Source: a bacterium (GTDB taxonomy: Bacteria; Bacillota; Bacilli; Lactobacillales; Streptococcaceae). Taken from it: a stretch of DNA of 64,000 nt. The stretch spans positions 434,001-498,000 of the forward strand of contig CAJNBT010000001.1 in assembly GCA_905221085.1 (NCBI GenBank), written 5' to 3'. Every line of letters starts with the position of its first letter. The first letter of the stretch is position 1. A program made the position numbers and the translations under genes. The notes beneath the pieces are model-generated. The model had not been told where the DNA came from. It ran no database searches and saw only the letters and a list, made by a program, of their open reading frames with translations. Positions 37,235-45,004 of the stretch are shown one piece after another.

Positions 37235-37783
37235 ATGTCTAAAAAAGTATTATTTATCGTCGGATCCCTACGCCAAGGTTCTTTCAACCACCAAATGGCG
37301 CTCGAAGCTGAGAAAGCACTTGCTGGTAAAGCAGAAGTTAGCTACCTTGATTATTCAGCCCTTCCTCTCTTCAGCCAAGATTTGGAAGTTCCAACTCACC
37401 CAGCTGTAGCTGCTGCTCGTGAAGCAGTTCTCGCTGCGGATGCTATCTGGATCTTCTCTCCAGTCTACAACTTCTCTATCCCTGGAACAGTGAAGAACTT
37501 GCTTGACTGGCTATCTCGTGCCCTTGACTTGTCTGATACACGCAGCGCTTCTGCCCTTCAAGACAAATTTGTCACAGTATCATCTGTAGCCAATGCAGGT
37601 CACGATCAACTCTTCGCTATCTACAAAGACCTCTTGCCATTTATTCGTACACAAATCGTTGGTGATTTCACTGCTGCACGTGTTAATGACTCTGCTTGGG
37701 CAGACGGAACATTGGTTCTCGAAGAAACAGTTCTAAACTCACTTGAAAAACAAGCTCAAGACTTGGTTAATGCTATCAAATAA
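37235..37783 (+). CDS. NADPH-dependent FMN reductase-family flavoprotein
   Basis: 182 aa flavodoxin-like fold. The FMN phosphate loop is VGSLRQGSFNHQMAL (about 9-23) and WIFSPVYNFSIPGTVKNLLD (about 72-91) is the second flavin contact. Members reduce quinones, chromate or azo compounds; the physiological substrate is unknown. It is one of few plus-strand genes here and has its own promoter and terminator. Codon use looks highly optimised (frequent CTT, GCT, AAC), suggesting good expression. Confidence 0.88.
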   Translation: MSKKVLFIVGSLRQGSFNHQMALEAEKALAGKAEVSYLDYSALPLFSQDLEVPTHPAVAAAREAVLAADAIWIFSPVYNFSIPGTVKNLLDWLSRALDLSDTRSASALQDKFVTVSSVANAGHDQLFAIYKDLLPFIRTQIVGDFTAARVNDSAWADGTLVLEETVLNSLEKQAQDLVNAIK

Positions 37784-37802
37784 CTAAAGTAACTAACATA
37801 AT

Positions 37803-37856
37803 AAAAGCGAACAAGACTATTTTTCTGACACTCAGAAGACTAGCTTGTTCGCTTTT
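37803..37856 (+). terminator. Terminator of the FMN reductase gene
   Basis: Perfect 13-bp stem AAAAGCGAACAAG/CTTGTTCGCTTTT with a 28-nt loop, then T. It may also serve yaaA on the other strand. Confidence 0.85.
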
Positions 37857-37912
37857 TTCATTTATAAACTAAAATAGCTGATGATACATATTGTCAAATA
37901 CAAAATATCTTT

Positions 37913-38641
37913 TCATACTTCCTTTACAAAAACTAATTCCTGTAGCTGTGACAGGTCTTCTCGGAAGCTAAATCCTGCAAAGCTTAAGCGACGAGCTTCC
38001 TCCACTGTTTGAACTTGATTTTCTATCAGGGCTGTCAGGAAGGCCCCACGGGCTTTCTTGGAAATAGTTGAGTGAATCTTCAGCTGACCACCCTTGTCCT
38101 CCATGAATTTGAAGGTCACCATCTTTTCTCTGATACCCTTAGAAAATACAGTCTCAAACTCGGATGACAATAGAGAGAAAATTACTTCTTCCTTCTTCAG
38201 AGCTTCATCATAAACTGCCTTCCAATGGCTCTTCAAAGTCTTACCAGCGACTTTTAATTTCATCAAAAAATCCAAACGGTGAGGGGCCATAGGTGACAAG
38301 GCTGGAACTACTCCGTACAAAGCCGAGGTAATAAAGACATGATTTTCAAGATAGGCTTGTTCTACCTCGGTCAATTTATCTCGCTTAATATGGCGATACA
38401 TGAGCCCATCAAAAAGTTTCAAGGCTGGATAGTGTTGAGCAGTTTGACTTTTCAAAGCTTGGATATTTTGAAATTCTTCCGCCGCCTTTTCAGCTGATAC
38501 CTTGTAAAAACTCTCCAATTGACTAGCAGAATAGAGGAGCAAGGCATCAAGCACGGCCTGACTTTCTGGTCTTAAAGGAGCAACTTCGATACTTGGCAAG
38601 TCTGTGTTCATTTCTTTTGCTGTTGGGATTAAAATTTTCAT
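37913..38641 (-). CDS. yaaA: Peroxide stress protein YaaA (UPF0246)
   Basis: 242 aa, starting MKILIPTAKEMN, typical of the YaaA family. ALYGVVPALSPMAPHRLDFL is a conserved core stretch and INTISKKARG-like (IHSTISKKARGAF) the other. In E. coli YaaA limits intracellular iron during peroxide stress. Its -10 ends 6 nt before the ATG and no Shine-Dalgarno is visible. Confidence 0.92.
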   Translation of the reverse strand: MKILIPTAKEMNTDLPSIEVAPLRPESQAVLDALLLYSASQLESFYKVSAEKAAEEFQNIQALKSQTAQHYPALKLFDGLMYRHIKRDKLTEVEQAYLENHVFITSALYGVVPALSPMAPHRLDFLMKLKVAGKTLKSHWKAVYDEALKKEEVIFSLLSSEFETVFSKGIREKMVTFKFMEDKGGQLKIHSTISKKARGAFLTALIENQVQTVEEARRLSFAGFSFREDLSQLQELVFVKEV

Positions 38642-38647
38642 ATTGAT

Positions 38648-38676
38648 AGTGTAGCATATTTTTTTGCCACTACCAA
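38648..38676 (-). promoter_or_regulatory. yaaA promoter
   Basis: Minus strand -35 TTGGTA (38676-38671), 17-nt spacer, extended -10 TGCTACACT (hexamer 38653-38648). The start site would fall on or next to the A of the ATG. Confidence 0.75.
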
Positions 38677-38690
38677 GAAATTCATCTGAA

Positions 38691-38713
38691 AAACCTCGGT
38701 TTGACCGAGGTTT
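38691..38713 (-). terminator. Terminator of the 54-aa membrane protein gene
   Basis: Perfect 10-bp stem AAACCTCGGT/ACCGAGGTTT with a three-base loop and TTTTT on the minus strand, 7 nt after the stop. Confidence 0.85.
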
Positions 38714-38719
38714 CTCTAT

Positions 38720-38884
38720 TTATTTTGGCCATCCTAACCAGACAGCCACGAGAACAAGGGCTATGCCAGCTAAGCTTGTTAAGATAGATAAGAATTTATC
38801 TTTTTTCTCCTTGAACTGAGAAAAACCTATCTTCAAAGCGAACAGTCCGAGTAACATTGAAGCAAGCATCACATAAAAACCCAT
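38720..38884 (-). CDS. Small two-helix membrane protein, 54 aa, unknown function
   Basis: Starts MGFYVMLASMLLGLFALKIG, has a charged loop (FKEKKDKF) and a second helix (LTSLAGIALVLVAVWLGW), ending PK. GGAGG lies 9 nt upstream of the ATG at 38884, and a perfect terminator follows the stop, so I take it as a real gene despite its length. No family recognised. A BOX element lies 68 nt upstream. Confidence 0.75.
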   Translation of the reverse strand: MGFYVMLASMLLGLFALKIGFSQFKEKKDKFLSILTSLAGIALVLVAVWLGWPK

Positions 38885-38951
38885 TTGTTTGTCCTCCATT
38901 AGTCTTAATTTACCTTATTATAACATATACTTTCTGAGAAAAGCTATTTTT

Positions 38952-39064
38952 ATACTCAATGAAAATCAAAGAGCAAACTAGGAAGCTAGCCACAGGCTGC
39001 TCAAAACACTGTTTTGAGGTTGCAGATAGAGCTGACGTAGTTTGAAGAGATTTTCGAAGAGTAT
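38952..39064 (+). repeat. BOX element, about 113 bp
   Basis: Ends ATACTCAATGAAAATC and GATTTTCGAAGAGTAT are the BOX termini. The inside carries GAGCAAACTAGGAAGCTAGC (boxC side), a CTCAAAACACTGTTTTGAG palindrome (boxB-like) and GAGCTGACGTAGTTTGAAGAG (boxA side). It ends on the first base of the stop codon of the 531-aa membrane protein gene. Confidence 0.88.
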
Positions 39065-40659
39065 TATTGTACTTTAAAAGTCTTGAGATAATTATCTTTT
39101 CCTACTTGACCTTCAAAAGTTTTACCATTTTCAAGGTAAGGAAGGTCATCTGATACTGAGGCCTTGACCTTGTATATCTTGCCATCAACTTTAAAGAAGT
39201 AGACGGTATCTCCCTTGATAACAGCTGATTTGAGGTCTGCTACCATTCCCTTGATGCTTTCTGTTGTTTCATTATCAATTTCAAGGTCGTTTTTATTAGC
39301 GTACTTGCTGAGCAGCTCTTCCACTGTCGTTGCTACGATAACATTTTGGTACTCGACTGCATCTACCAAAGCGTACTCTTTGACCAAGCCAGCATTGTCC
39401 TTCAAGCCCATGATGTACAAAGGCTTGTCATTGAGGTTGATGAGGATTGGGAAGGTTGCCTTGTAGGATTTCTCCTGAACAGCACCTTCGGCTGATTCAC
39501 GGGCTGATTCTTCGGTCGCAGAAGCCAAGTTGTACTTAGTGATTTCTCCTGTTCGCATATTTTCAAGGATAAAACCAAGATTACTTTCATCTGCATTGGC
39601 CGATGTCACACCTGTGTAGAGGTAGACGTCATTACCGATAGACAAGTAATTATAGCCCTTGGTAGTCTGGGTCACGTTTTTCTTGGAAATCATAGCATTC
39701 CAGAAACCATCCTTGTACTTGCCGTTGTAGTTGATTTGCTCAATAGTTTCCTCAGCTGGATAAACCCTGTCCACCCATTCTGGAACATCTGTCAAGTCGT
39801 ATTCCTTGGTTTCTCCATTTGTGGCATCCAAGATAATGACTGAAACAGGACGAGGAACCGCAAGTCCAAATTGCTTTTGGTAAACCGTTGCTACATAGAA
39901 AGGATTACCCTCATCGTCCACCTCAAATGATGGAGTCTTAAAGATCTTGGTTGGGTACTTCAAGCGCAGGTAACGTTTGACGTCACGGTTAAAATACTCC
40001 GAGTCCGAATACTTGATTGGTGTCTTCAAGTCCACCAAGTCTGCATTACCAGTTACCATGTCCACCTTGATATACTCGCCGATTCCCTTGGCCTGATTAT
40101 TAAACCACTTGATAGGGTCTGCATATTCTAGTGGTGTAACCCGATAAGGCTTCCCATCAATTGTTAATTGGGTATAAGTATCTGCCGCTACGTACTGCGA
40201 CACCTTATCTGTTAGGGACCCCAAATAGCGGTCACCAATTTTTTCAGCAGTACTTCTATCTAAAATAGGAACCTTACTGGTGTCAGTCTTAGGAAATTCA
40301 GCAAACTCTTTTTCCGTAACCGTGACTACATTAGCATAATTTTTAGCCTGAAAAATGCTGGAAGTCACCAAGGAAACCAAGGCTGCTAAGAGAAGAATTC
40401 CTCCAATAGAAGCTAAAAGGATTTTCCCTAACTGATTGATTTTGAAACCCTCAAGATTTAAGGCAGCTTCTGCCTTGCCGTGGCGCACATGAACCGTTTT
40501 AACCAGATTGATTCCCTTGCCAAAGCCAAATAAGACTGCCACAAGAAGCAAATGCCCACAGAGGAAAAAGAGAAATTCCCAGCTGGTCAGGTTAAGAGGC
40601 GGTAAAAAGATATACCAGGTCGTTGCGATAAAAATAAATTCAAAGACTATTCGTTTCAT
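39064..40659 (-). CDS. Large membrane-anchored protein of unknown function
   Basis: 531 aa. Three hydrophobic segments in the first 110 residues (about 5-22, 28-46, 78-100), then about 420 residues predicted outside the cell, rich in beta-type repeats of YKATFPILINLNDKPLYIMG and GDTVYFFKVDGKIYKVKASV style. I recognise no enzyme motif. It follows the deformylase-like gene by 11 nt and shares its promoter. It may be a cell-envelope protein. Confidence 0.75.
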   Translation of the reverse strand: MKRIVFEFIFIATTWYIFLPPLNLTSWEFLFFLCGHLLLVAVLFGFGKGINLVKTVHVRHGKAEAALNLEGFKINQLGKILLASIGGILLLAALVSLVTSSIFQAKNYANVVTVTEKEFAEFPKTDTSKVPILDRSTAEKIGDRYLGSLTDKVSQYVAADTYTQLTIDGKPYRVTPLEYADPIKWFNNQAKGIGEYIKVDMVTGNADLVDLKTPIKYSDSEYFNRDVKRYLRLKYPTKIFKTPSFEVDDEGNPFYVATVYQKQFGLAVPRPVSVIILDATNGETKEYDLTDVPEWVDRVYPAEETIEQINYNGKYKDGFWNAMISKKNVTQTTKGYNYLSIGNDVYLYTGVTSANADESNLGFILENMRTGEITKYNLASATEESARESAEGAVQEKSYKATFPILINLNDKPLYIMGLKDNAGLVKEYALVDAVEYQNVIVATTVEELLSKYANKNDLEIDNETTESIKGMVADLKSAVIKGDTVYFFKVDGKIYKVKASVSDDLPYLENGKTFEGQVGKDNYLKTFKVQ

Positions 40660-40670
40660 TTGCTTTCCTC

Positions 40671-41081
40671 CTAAATGATTCGTCCTTCCAAATGATCCAG
40701 TTCATGCTGGCAAATCTGGGCTGGGAATCCTGTCAAGGTCATGGTCTGTTCCTGCCACTTGCTGTCACGATAGGCAACTGTAATGTTCTCATAGCGAATT
40801 GTTGATCTAGCTCCAGACAAGGACAAACAACCTTCTTCCGTCTCATAAGGTCCTTCAGAGGACAGGAGCACTGGATTAAACATGACCACAGGAACCAAGC
40901 AAAGATTAAAGATAATCACGCGCTTCTGCACTCCAATCATATTGGCAGCCAGACCAACACAGGTCTCACGATTTGCTAAAAGTGTATCCTGCAAATCTCT
41001 GGCAAGATACAGATCATCCTGACTTGCCGGCTGAGACACCTGAGATAAAAATAAGATATCCTTCACAATTTTCTTTTCCAC
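40671..41081 (-). CDS. Peptide deformylase-like protein (DefB type) with altered motif I
   Basis: 136 aa, shorter than typical deformylases. Motif II EGCLS and motif III QHELDH, the metal ligands and catalytic Glu, are intact. Motif I, normally GxGLAAxQ, reads CVGLAANM, so the catalytic Gln is Met and the first Gly is Cys. It may be impaired or specialised. The start is GTG at 41081 with GAGGA very close, so initiation may be weak. Confidence 0.85.
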   Translation of the reverse strand: MEKKIVKDILFLSQVSQPASQDDLYLARDLQDTLLANRETCVGLAANMIGVQKRVIIFNLCLVPVVMFNPVLLSSEGPYETEEGCLSLSGARSTIRYENITVAYRDSKWQEQTMTLTGFPAQICQHELDHLEGRII

Positions 41082-41110
41082 TTCCTCACACTCCTCTTGA
41101 TCTTTACTAT

Positions 41111-41128
41111 ATTATAGCAATTATAGCA
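41111..41128 (-). promoter_or_regulatory. Tandem duplicated extended -10 upstream of the deformylase-like gene
   Basis: On the minus strand TGCTATAAT occurs twice in direct succession. Either copy could drive the deformylase-like gene and the 531-aa membrane protein gene. No -35 is clear. Confidence 0.55.
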
Positions 41129-41168
41129 CAAAAGCCGATAACTGCAAGCCCTTTCCTTCAACTGTAGC

Positions 41169-41194
41169 AAAAAGCCATCCGAAGATGACTTTTT
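41169..41194 (-). terminator. Terminator of the caxP-GST operon
   Basis: An 11-bp stem with one G-U pair (AAAAAGTCATC/GATGGCTTTTT) closed by a C-TTCG-G tetraloop, just after the GST stop. Confidence 0.9.
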
Positions 41195-41197
41195 TTG

Positions 41198-41989
41198 CTA
41201 TTTAATTTCTTTATAAATTACTTCCATACCACGCTTAACAGCTGGACGGTTGGCAATTTTTTCTGCCCAGTTTACGAGATTTTGATAACTTGAGGCATCT
41301 AAAAATTTTGCAGAACCTTGATAAAGGTTTCCTTGAACTAACTGTCCATACCAAGACCAGATAGCAATATCTGCAATCGTATAGTCATTGCCTGCAATAT
41401 AAGGTTTCTTAGCCAATTCCTTATCCAATAAATCCAACTGGCGTTTCACTTCCATCGTAAAGCGATTAATTGGATATTCCAATTTTTCAGGGGCATAATT
41501 AAAGAAATGTCCAAATCCCCCACCTAGAAAAGGTGCAGCACCTGCTTGCCAGAATAGCCAATTCAAAACTTCTACCTTTTCCACAGGATTGCTTGGTAAA
41601 AAGGCTCCAAATTTCTCAGCAAGATAAAGGAGAATATGAGCAGACTCAAAGACTCTTACTTCTTCAGTACCTGACTGGTCCAGCAAGGCTGGAATCTTGG
41701 AATTTGGATTGAGCTTTACGAAGTCTGAACCGAATTGATCCCCATCCATGATAGCAATCTTATACAAGTCGTAAGCCGCTTGCTCAAAACCAGCTTCTAG
41801 TAATTCTTCCAATAAGATAGTGACCTTCACACCATTTGGTGTTCCCAGTGAATAAAGCTGAAAAGGTTGTTCTCCTTTTGGTAAGTCTTGTTCGAAACGC
41901 GCACCTGCTGTTGGTCTATTTAATCCTGTAAAGGCTCCTTGATTACTAGCTTCATCCTGCCATACGGTCGGTAATTGATAAGCTGACAT
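41198..41989 (-). CDS. Glutathione S-transferase family protein (YghU-like)
   Basis: 263 aa. The N-terminal thioredoxin-like domain reads FQLYSLGTPNGVKVTILLEE with the Thr-Pro-Asn-Gly of YghU-type enzymes, and the C-terminal helical domain has NDYTIADIAIWSW. Members can act as disulfide-bond reductases with glutathione. It starts 12 nt after caxP, so it is co-transcribed with the metal pump and presumably comes under the same riboswitch. Confidence 0.88.
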   Translation of the reverse strand: MSAYQLPTVWQDEASNQGAFTGLNRPTAGARFEQDLPKGEQPFQLYSLGTPNGVKVTILLEELLEAGFEQAAYDLYKIAIMDGDQFGSDFVKLNPNSKIPALLDQSGTEEVRVFESAHILLYLAEKFGAFLPSNPVEKVEVLNWLFWQAGAAPFLGGGFGHFFNYAPEKLEYPINRFTMEVKRQLDLLDKELAKKPYIAGNDYTIADIAIWSWYGQLVQGNLYQGSAKFLDASSYQNLVNWAEKIANRPAVKRGMEVIYKEIK

Positions 41990-42001
41990 CAGAAACCTCC
42001 C

Positions 42002-44698
42002 TTAAATCGCATTCTTATCAAAACCGAGTTTGCGTTGAACAAACTTAACAATTTCGACGATAATAATCATTGAGAAACTTCCTGCCATAACAATTGCCCA
42101 TTGTGATAAGTCTAGTTTGGTTACGTGGAAGATTCCTTCAAGCGGTTCTACAACGATTGTTGCCATGAGAAGGATAAAGGATACCAAGATGGACCAGTTG
42201 AAGGTCTTAGACTTGAATGGGCCAACTGTCAAGATGGATTGGTAAACAGATTTGACATTGTAGGCATGGAAGAGCTGAATCAAACCAAGGGTTGCAAAGG
42301 CCATAGTAAGGGCATCTGCATGAATGGCATGATTGTCACCCACATGAACTGGGTAAGCAATCGCAAGACCATAAACACTCATAACAATAGCTGCTTGGAG
42401 TACACCTTGATAGATGATAGAACTGAAAACACCACCTGAGAAGAAGCTTGCCTTGCGTCCACGTGGTTTATGATTCATGACACCAGGCTCAGCAGGTTCA
42501 ACACCTAGAGCGATAGCTGGGAAAGTATCGGTTACCAAGTTGATCCACAAAAGATGAACTGGCTGTAAGACATCCCAACCAAACAAGGTTGATAGGAAGA
42601 TGGTTAATACTTCAGCAGTATTGGCAGAAAGCAGGTATTGAATGGTCTTCTGAATGTTTGAGAAGACCTTACGTCCTTCTTCAACTGCGACGATGATGGT
42701 CGCAAAGTTATCATCTGCAAGAATCATGTCAGAAGCTCCCTTAGAAACCTCTGTACCAGTGATTCCCATACCGATACCGATATCGGCTGTTTTCAGAGCT
42801 GGCGCATCATTGACACCGTCACCTGTCATGGCAACAACTTTACCTTGTTTTTGCCAAGCCTTGACAATACGAACCTTGTGTTCTGGAGACACACGGGCAT
42901 AAACAGAGTATTGACCAACTACTTTTTCAAAGTCTTCATCAGATAGTTCGTTGAGTTCAGCACCAGTTAAAACGTGACCTTCGGTATCATTTGCATCAAT
43001 GATTCCCAAACGTTTGGCAATAGCTTCTGCAGTATCTTGATGGTCACCCGTAATCATGATTGGACGGATTCCAGCTTCCTTAGCCACACGAACAGCCTCA
43101 GCTGCCTCAGGACGTTCAGGGTCAATCATCCCAATCAAACCAGTGAAGATTAAATCATTTTCAAGCTCTTCAGAAGTGAGGTTTTCTGGAATGCTATCAA
43201 TAATCTTATAAGCACCTGCAAGGACACGCAAGGCTTGGTGAGCCATTTCAGAGTTGTTTGTATGAATGAGGTTTGTAACCTTTTCATCAATCGGAGCAAT
43301 ATCCCCAGCCTTATCACGAAGAACACAACGTTTCAAAAGTTGGTCTGGCGCACCCTTGACTGCTACAAGGAAACGACCATCTGGCAATGGGTGAACCGTT
43401 GACATGAGCTTACGGTCAGAGTCAAATGGCAACTCAGCTACACGAGGATATTTCTCTAAAAATCCTTTGATATCGTAGCCCTTGTCCAAAGCATATTGAA
43501 TGAAGGCTGTTTCGGTTGGGTCACCAATCAAGTTTCCTTCCACATCGATTTTCGTATCATTGGCCAAGACAACTGAACGAAGAAGTGGCATGTCAAGACC
43601 CAGTTCAATGTCATCAGCTGAGTCATGTAAGACCGCATCGTAAAAGACTTTTTCGACTGTCATCTTGTTCATAGTCAGCGTACCAGTCTTATCAGAAGCG
43701 ATGATTTCTGTTGAACCAAGAGTTTCTACAGCTGGCAACTTACGAACGATAGAGTTTCGTTTGGCCAAAACTTGAGTACCAAGGGCAAGAACGATGGTCA
43801 CGATAGCAGGAAGTCCTTCTGGGATGGCTGCAACAGCAAGGGCAACAGAGGTCATCAACTCACCAAGTGGATCTTTTCCTTGAATAAAGACACCTACAAC
43901 AAAAGTAACAAGGGCAATGACCAAGATCGCATAAGTCAAGACCTTAGAAAGATTGTTCAAGTTTTGTTTGAGTGGTGTATCTGTCTCATCCGCATCTTGA
44001 AGCATACCAGCGATGTGACCAACCTCAGTGTACATCCCTGTATTGACAACAACACCCATACCACGACCATAGGTCACGTTAGAGTTTTGGAAGGCCATAT
44101 TGACACGGTCACCAATACCAGCATCTGCAGCAAGTTCAACTGTCAAGTCTTTTTCGACTGGAACAGACTCACCTGTAAGAGCTGCTTCTTCGATTTTAAG
44201 AGAATTGGCTTCTAGCAAACGTAGATCCGCTGGTACCACGTCACCTGCTTCAAGGACAACGATATCGCCTGGTACCAATTCTTTAGAATCAATCTCAGCC
44301 ATATGCCCATCGCGAAGAACGCGGGCAGCTGGACTTGACATGGATTTGAGGGCTTCGATCGCTTCTTCTGCTTTTCCTTCTTGGTAAACACCAAAGGCAG
44401 CATTGATGATAACCACGGCTAGAATGATAATGGCATCTGCGATATCTTCCCCACCAGAAGTCACGACTGACAAGATTGCTGCCGCAACTAGGATAATAAT
44501 CATCAAATCCTTAAATTGCTCGATGAACTTGACCAGTATTGATCGTTTCTCGCCTTCTTCGAGTTCATTGTGGCCAAATTCAACAAGGCGTTTTTCTGCC
44601 TCGCTTGATGACAAACCTTGCTCGGTAGCATCCACAGCCTTCAAGACCTCTTCAGGACTCTGGGTGTAAAACGCTTGGCGTTTTTGTTCTTTTGACAT
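42002..44698 (-). CDS. caxP: P-type cation ATPase CaxP/MgtA (Mn2+/Ca2+ export)
   Basis: 898 aa P2-type ATPase with about 10 membrane segments. The phosphorylation motif is SDKTGTLTMNKM, the actuator motif LTGESVPVEKD, the hinge MTGDGVNDAPALK, and helix 4 has AAIPEGLPA as in SERCA-like pumps. The pneumococcal homologue was described as a calcium exporter (CaxP) and later as Mn-responsive MgtA. I start at ATG 44698 after AAGGAGG; the frame extends to 44746 without a ribosome site. The upstream Mn-type riboswitch supports a Mn-detoxification role. Confidence 0.93.
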   Translation of the reverse strand: MSKEQKRQAFYTQSPEEVLKAVDATEQGLSSSEAEKRLVEFGHNELEEGEKRSILVKFIEQFKDLMIIILVAAAILSVVTSGGEDIADAIIILAVVIINAAFGVYQEGKAEEAIEALKSMSSPAARVLRDGHMAEIDSKELVPGDIVVLEAGDVVPADLRLLEANSLKIEEAALTGESVPVEKDLTVELAADAGIGDRVNMAFQNSNVTYGRGMGVVVNTGMYTEVGHIAGMLQDADETDTPLKQNLNNLSKVLTYAILVIALVTFVVGVFIQGKDPLGELMTSVALAVAAIPEGLPAIVTIVLALGTQVLAKRNSIVRKLPAVETLGSTEIIASDKTGTLTMNKMTVEKVFYDAVLHDSADDIELGLDMPLLRSVVLANDTKIDVEGNLIGDPTETAFIQYALDKGYDIKGFLEKYPRVAELPFDSDRKLMSTVHPLPDGRFLVAVKGAPDQLLKRCVLRDKAGDIAPIDEKVTNLIHTNNSEMAHQALRVLAGAYKIIDSIPENLTSEELENDLIFTGLIGMIDPERPEAAEAVRVAKEAGIRPIMITGDHQDTAEAIAKRLGIIDANDTEGHVLTGAELNELSDEDFEKVVGQYSVYARVSPEHKVRIVKAWQKQGKVVAMTGDGVNDAPALKTADIGIGMGITGTEVSKGASDMILADDNFATIIVAVEEGRKVFSNIQKTIQYLLSANTAEVLTIFLSTLFGWDVLQPVHLLWINLVTDTFPAIALGVEPAEPGVMNHKPRGRKASFFSGGVFSSIIYQGVLQAAIVMSVYGLAIAYPVHVGDNHAIHADALTMAFATLGLIQLFHAYNVKSVYQSILTVGPFKSKTFNWSILVSFILLMATIVVEPLEGIFHVTKLDLSQWAIVMAGSFSMIIIVEIVKFVQRKLGFDKNAI

Positions 44699-44761
44699 GT
44701 GTCTCCTCCTTGACATTGTGTGCAAAACAGACTCTCTTTTCCTCATCGTATATTTTCACGA

Positions 44762-44889
44762 CAAACAAAAAGAGACCTGTTAATCATAACAAGTCTCGCT
44801 GTTTAAGATAGTGCCGGAAAGAATACTTTTCAGTATAAAATTCGGAATGACGACACTATCGCAGGTTTCTGCCAGCTACTCCCTTGAGT
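44762..44889 (-). ncRNA. yybP-ykoY-type (manganese) riboswitch with terminator, controlling caxP
   Basis: The minus-strand leader begins with ACTACTCAAGGGAGTAGC, has a paired GATAGTG/CACTATC stem enclosing GTCGTCATTCCG and TTCCGGCAC elements, and ends in an 11-bp terminator GAGACTTGTTA/TAACAGGTCTC followed by TTTTTGTTT (44797-44762). GGGAGTAGC and the leader architecture match my memory of the yybP-ykoY class, and the downstream gene is a Mn/Ca exporter. Mn2+ should favour anti-termination. Confidence 0.78.
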
Positions 44890-44895
44890 AGTTCT

Positions 44896-44923
44896 ATTAT
44901 ACCAAATTTTGAAAAATTTTCAA
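44896..44923 (-). promoter_or_regulatory. caxP promoter
   Basis: Minus strand -35 TTGAAA (44923-44918), 16-nt spacer, extended -10 TGGTATAAT (hexamer 44901-44896). Transcription should start at about 44889, at the 5' end of the riboswitch. Confidence 0.8.
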
Positions 44924-44942
44924 AGAGTAAAAACTGCCTTAT

Positions 44943-44971
44943 TTGAATTTTCCCTTGAAAACCAGTATAAT
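44943..44971 (+). promoter_or_regulatory. mntE promoter
   Basis: Plus strand -35 TTGAAT (44943-44948), 17-nt spacer, -10 TATAAT (44966-44971). The leader is about 30 nt with AAAGGAAG and no riboswitch. Confidence 0.8.
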
Positions 44972-45004
44972 GGTAGAATGCTATGTGACTAGAAAGGAAG
45001 TTGA

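Noticed and set aside
29098..39064. RUP assignment for the two ~110-bp repeats
   Set aside because: The termini and the near-exact BOX-A1R site fit BOX elements better than the transposase-dependent RUP repeats.
43772..44215. 147-codon plus-strand frame inside caxP
   Set aside because: Antisense shadow of a well-supported P-type ATPase gene; no ribosome site or recognisable domain.
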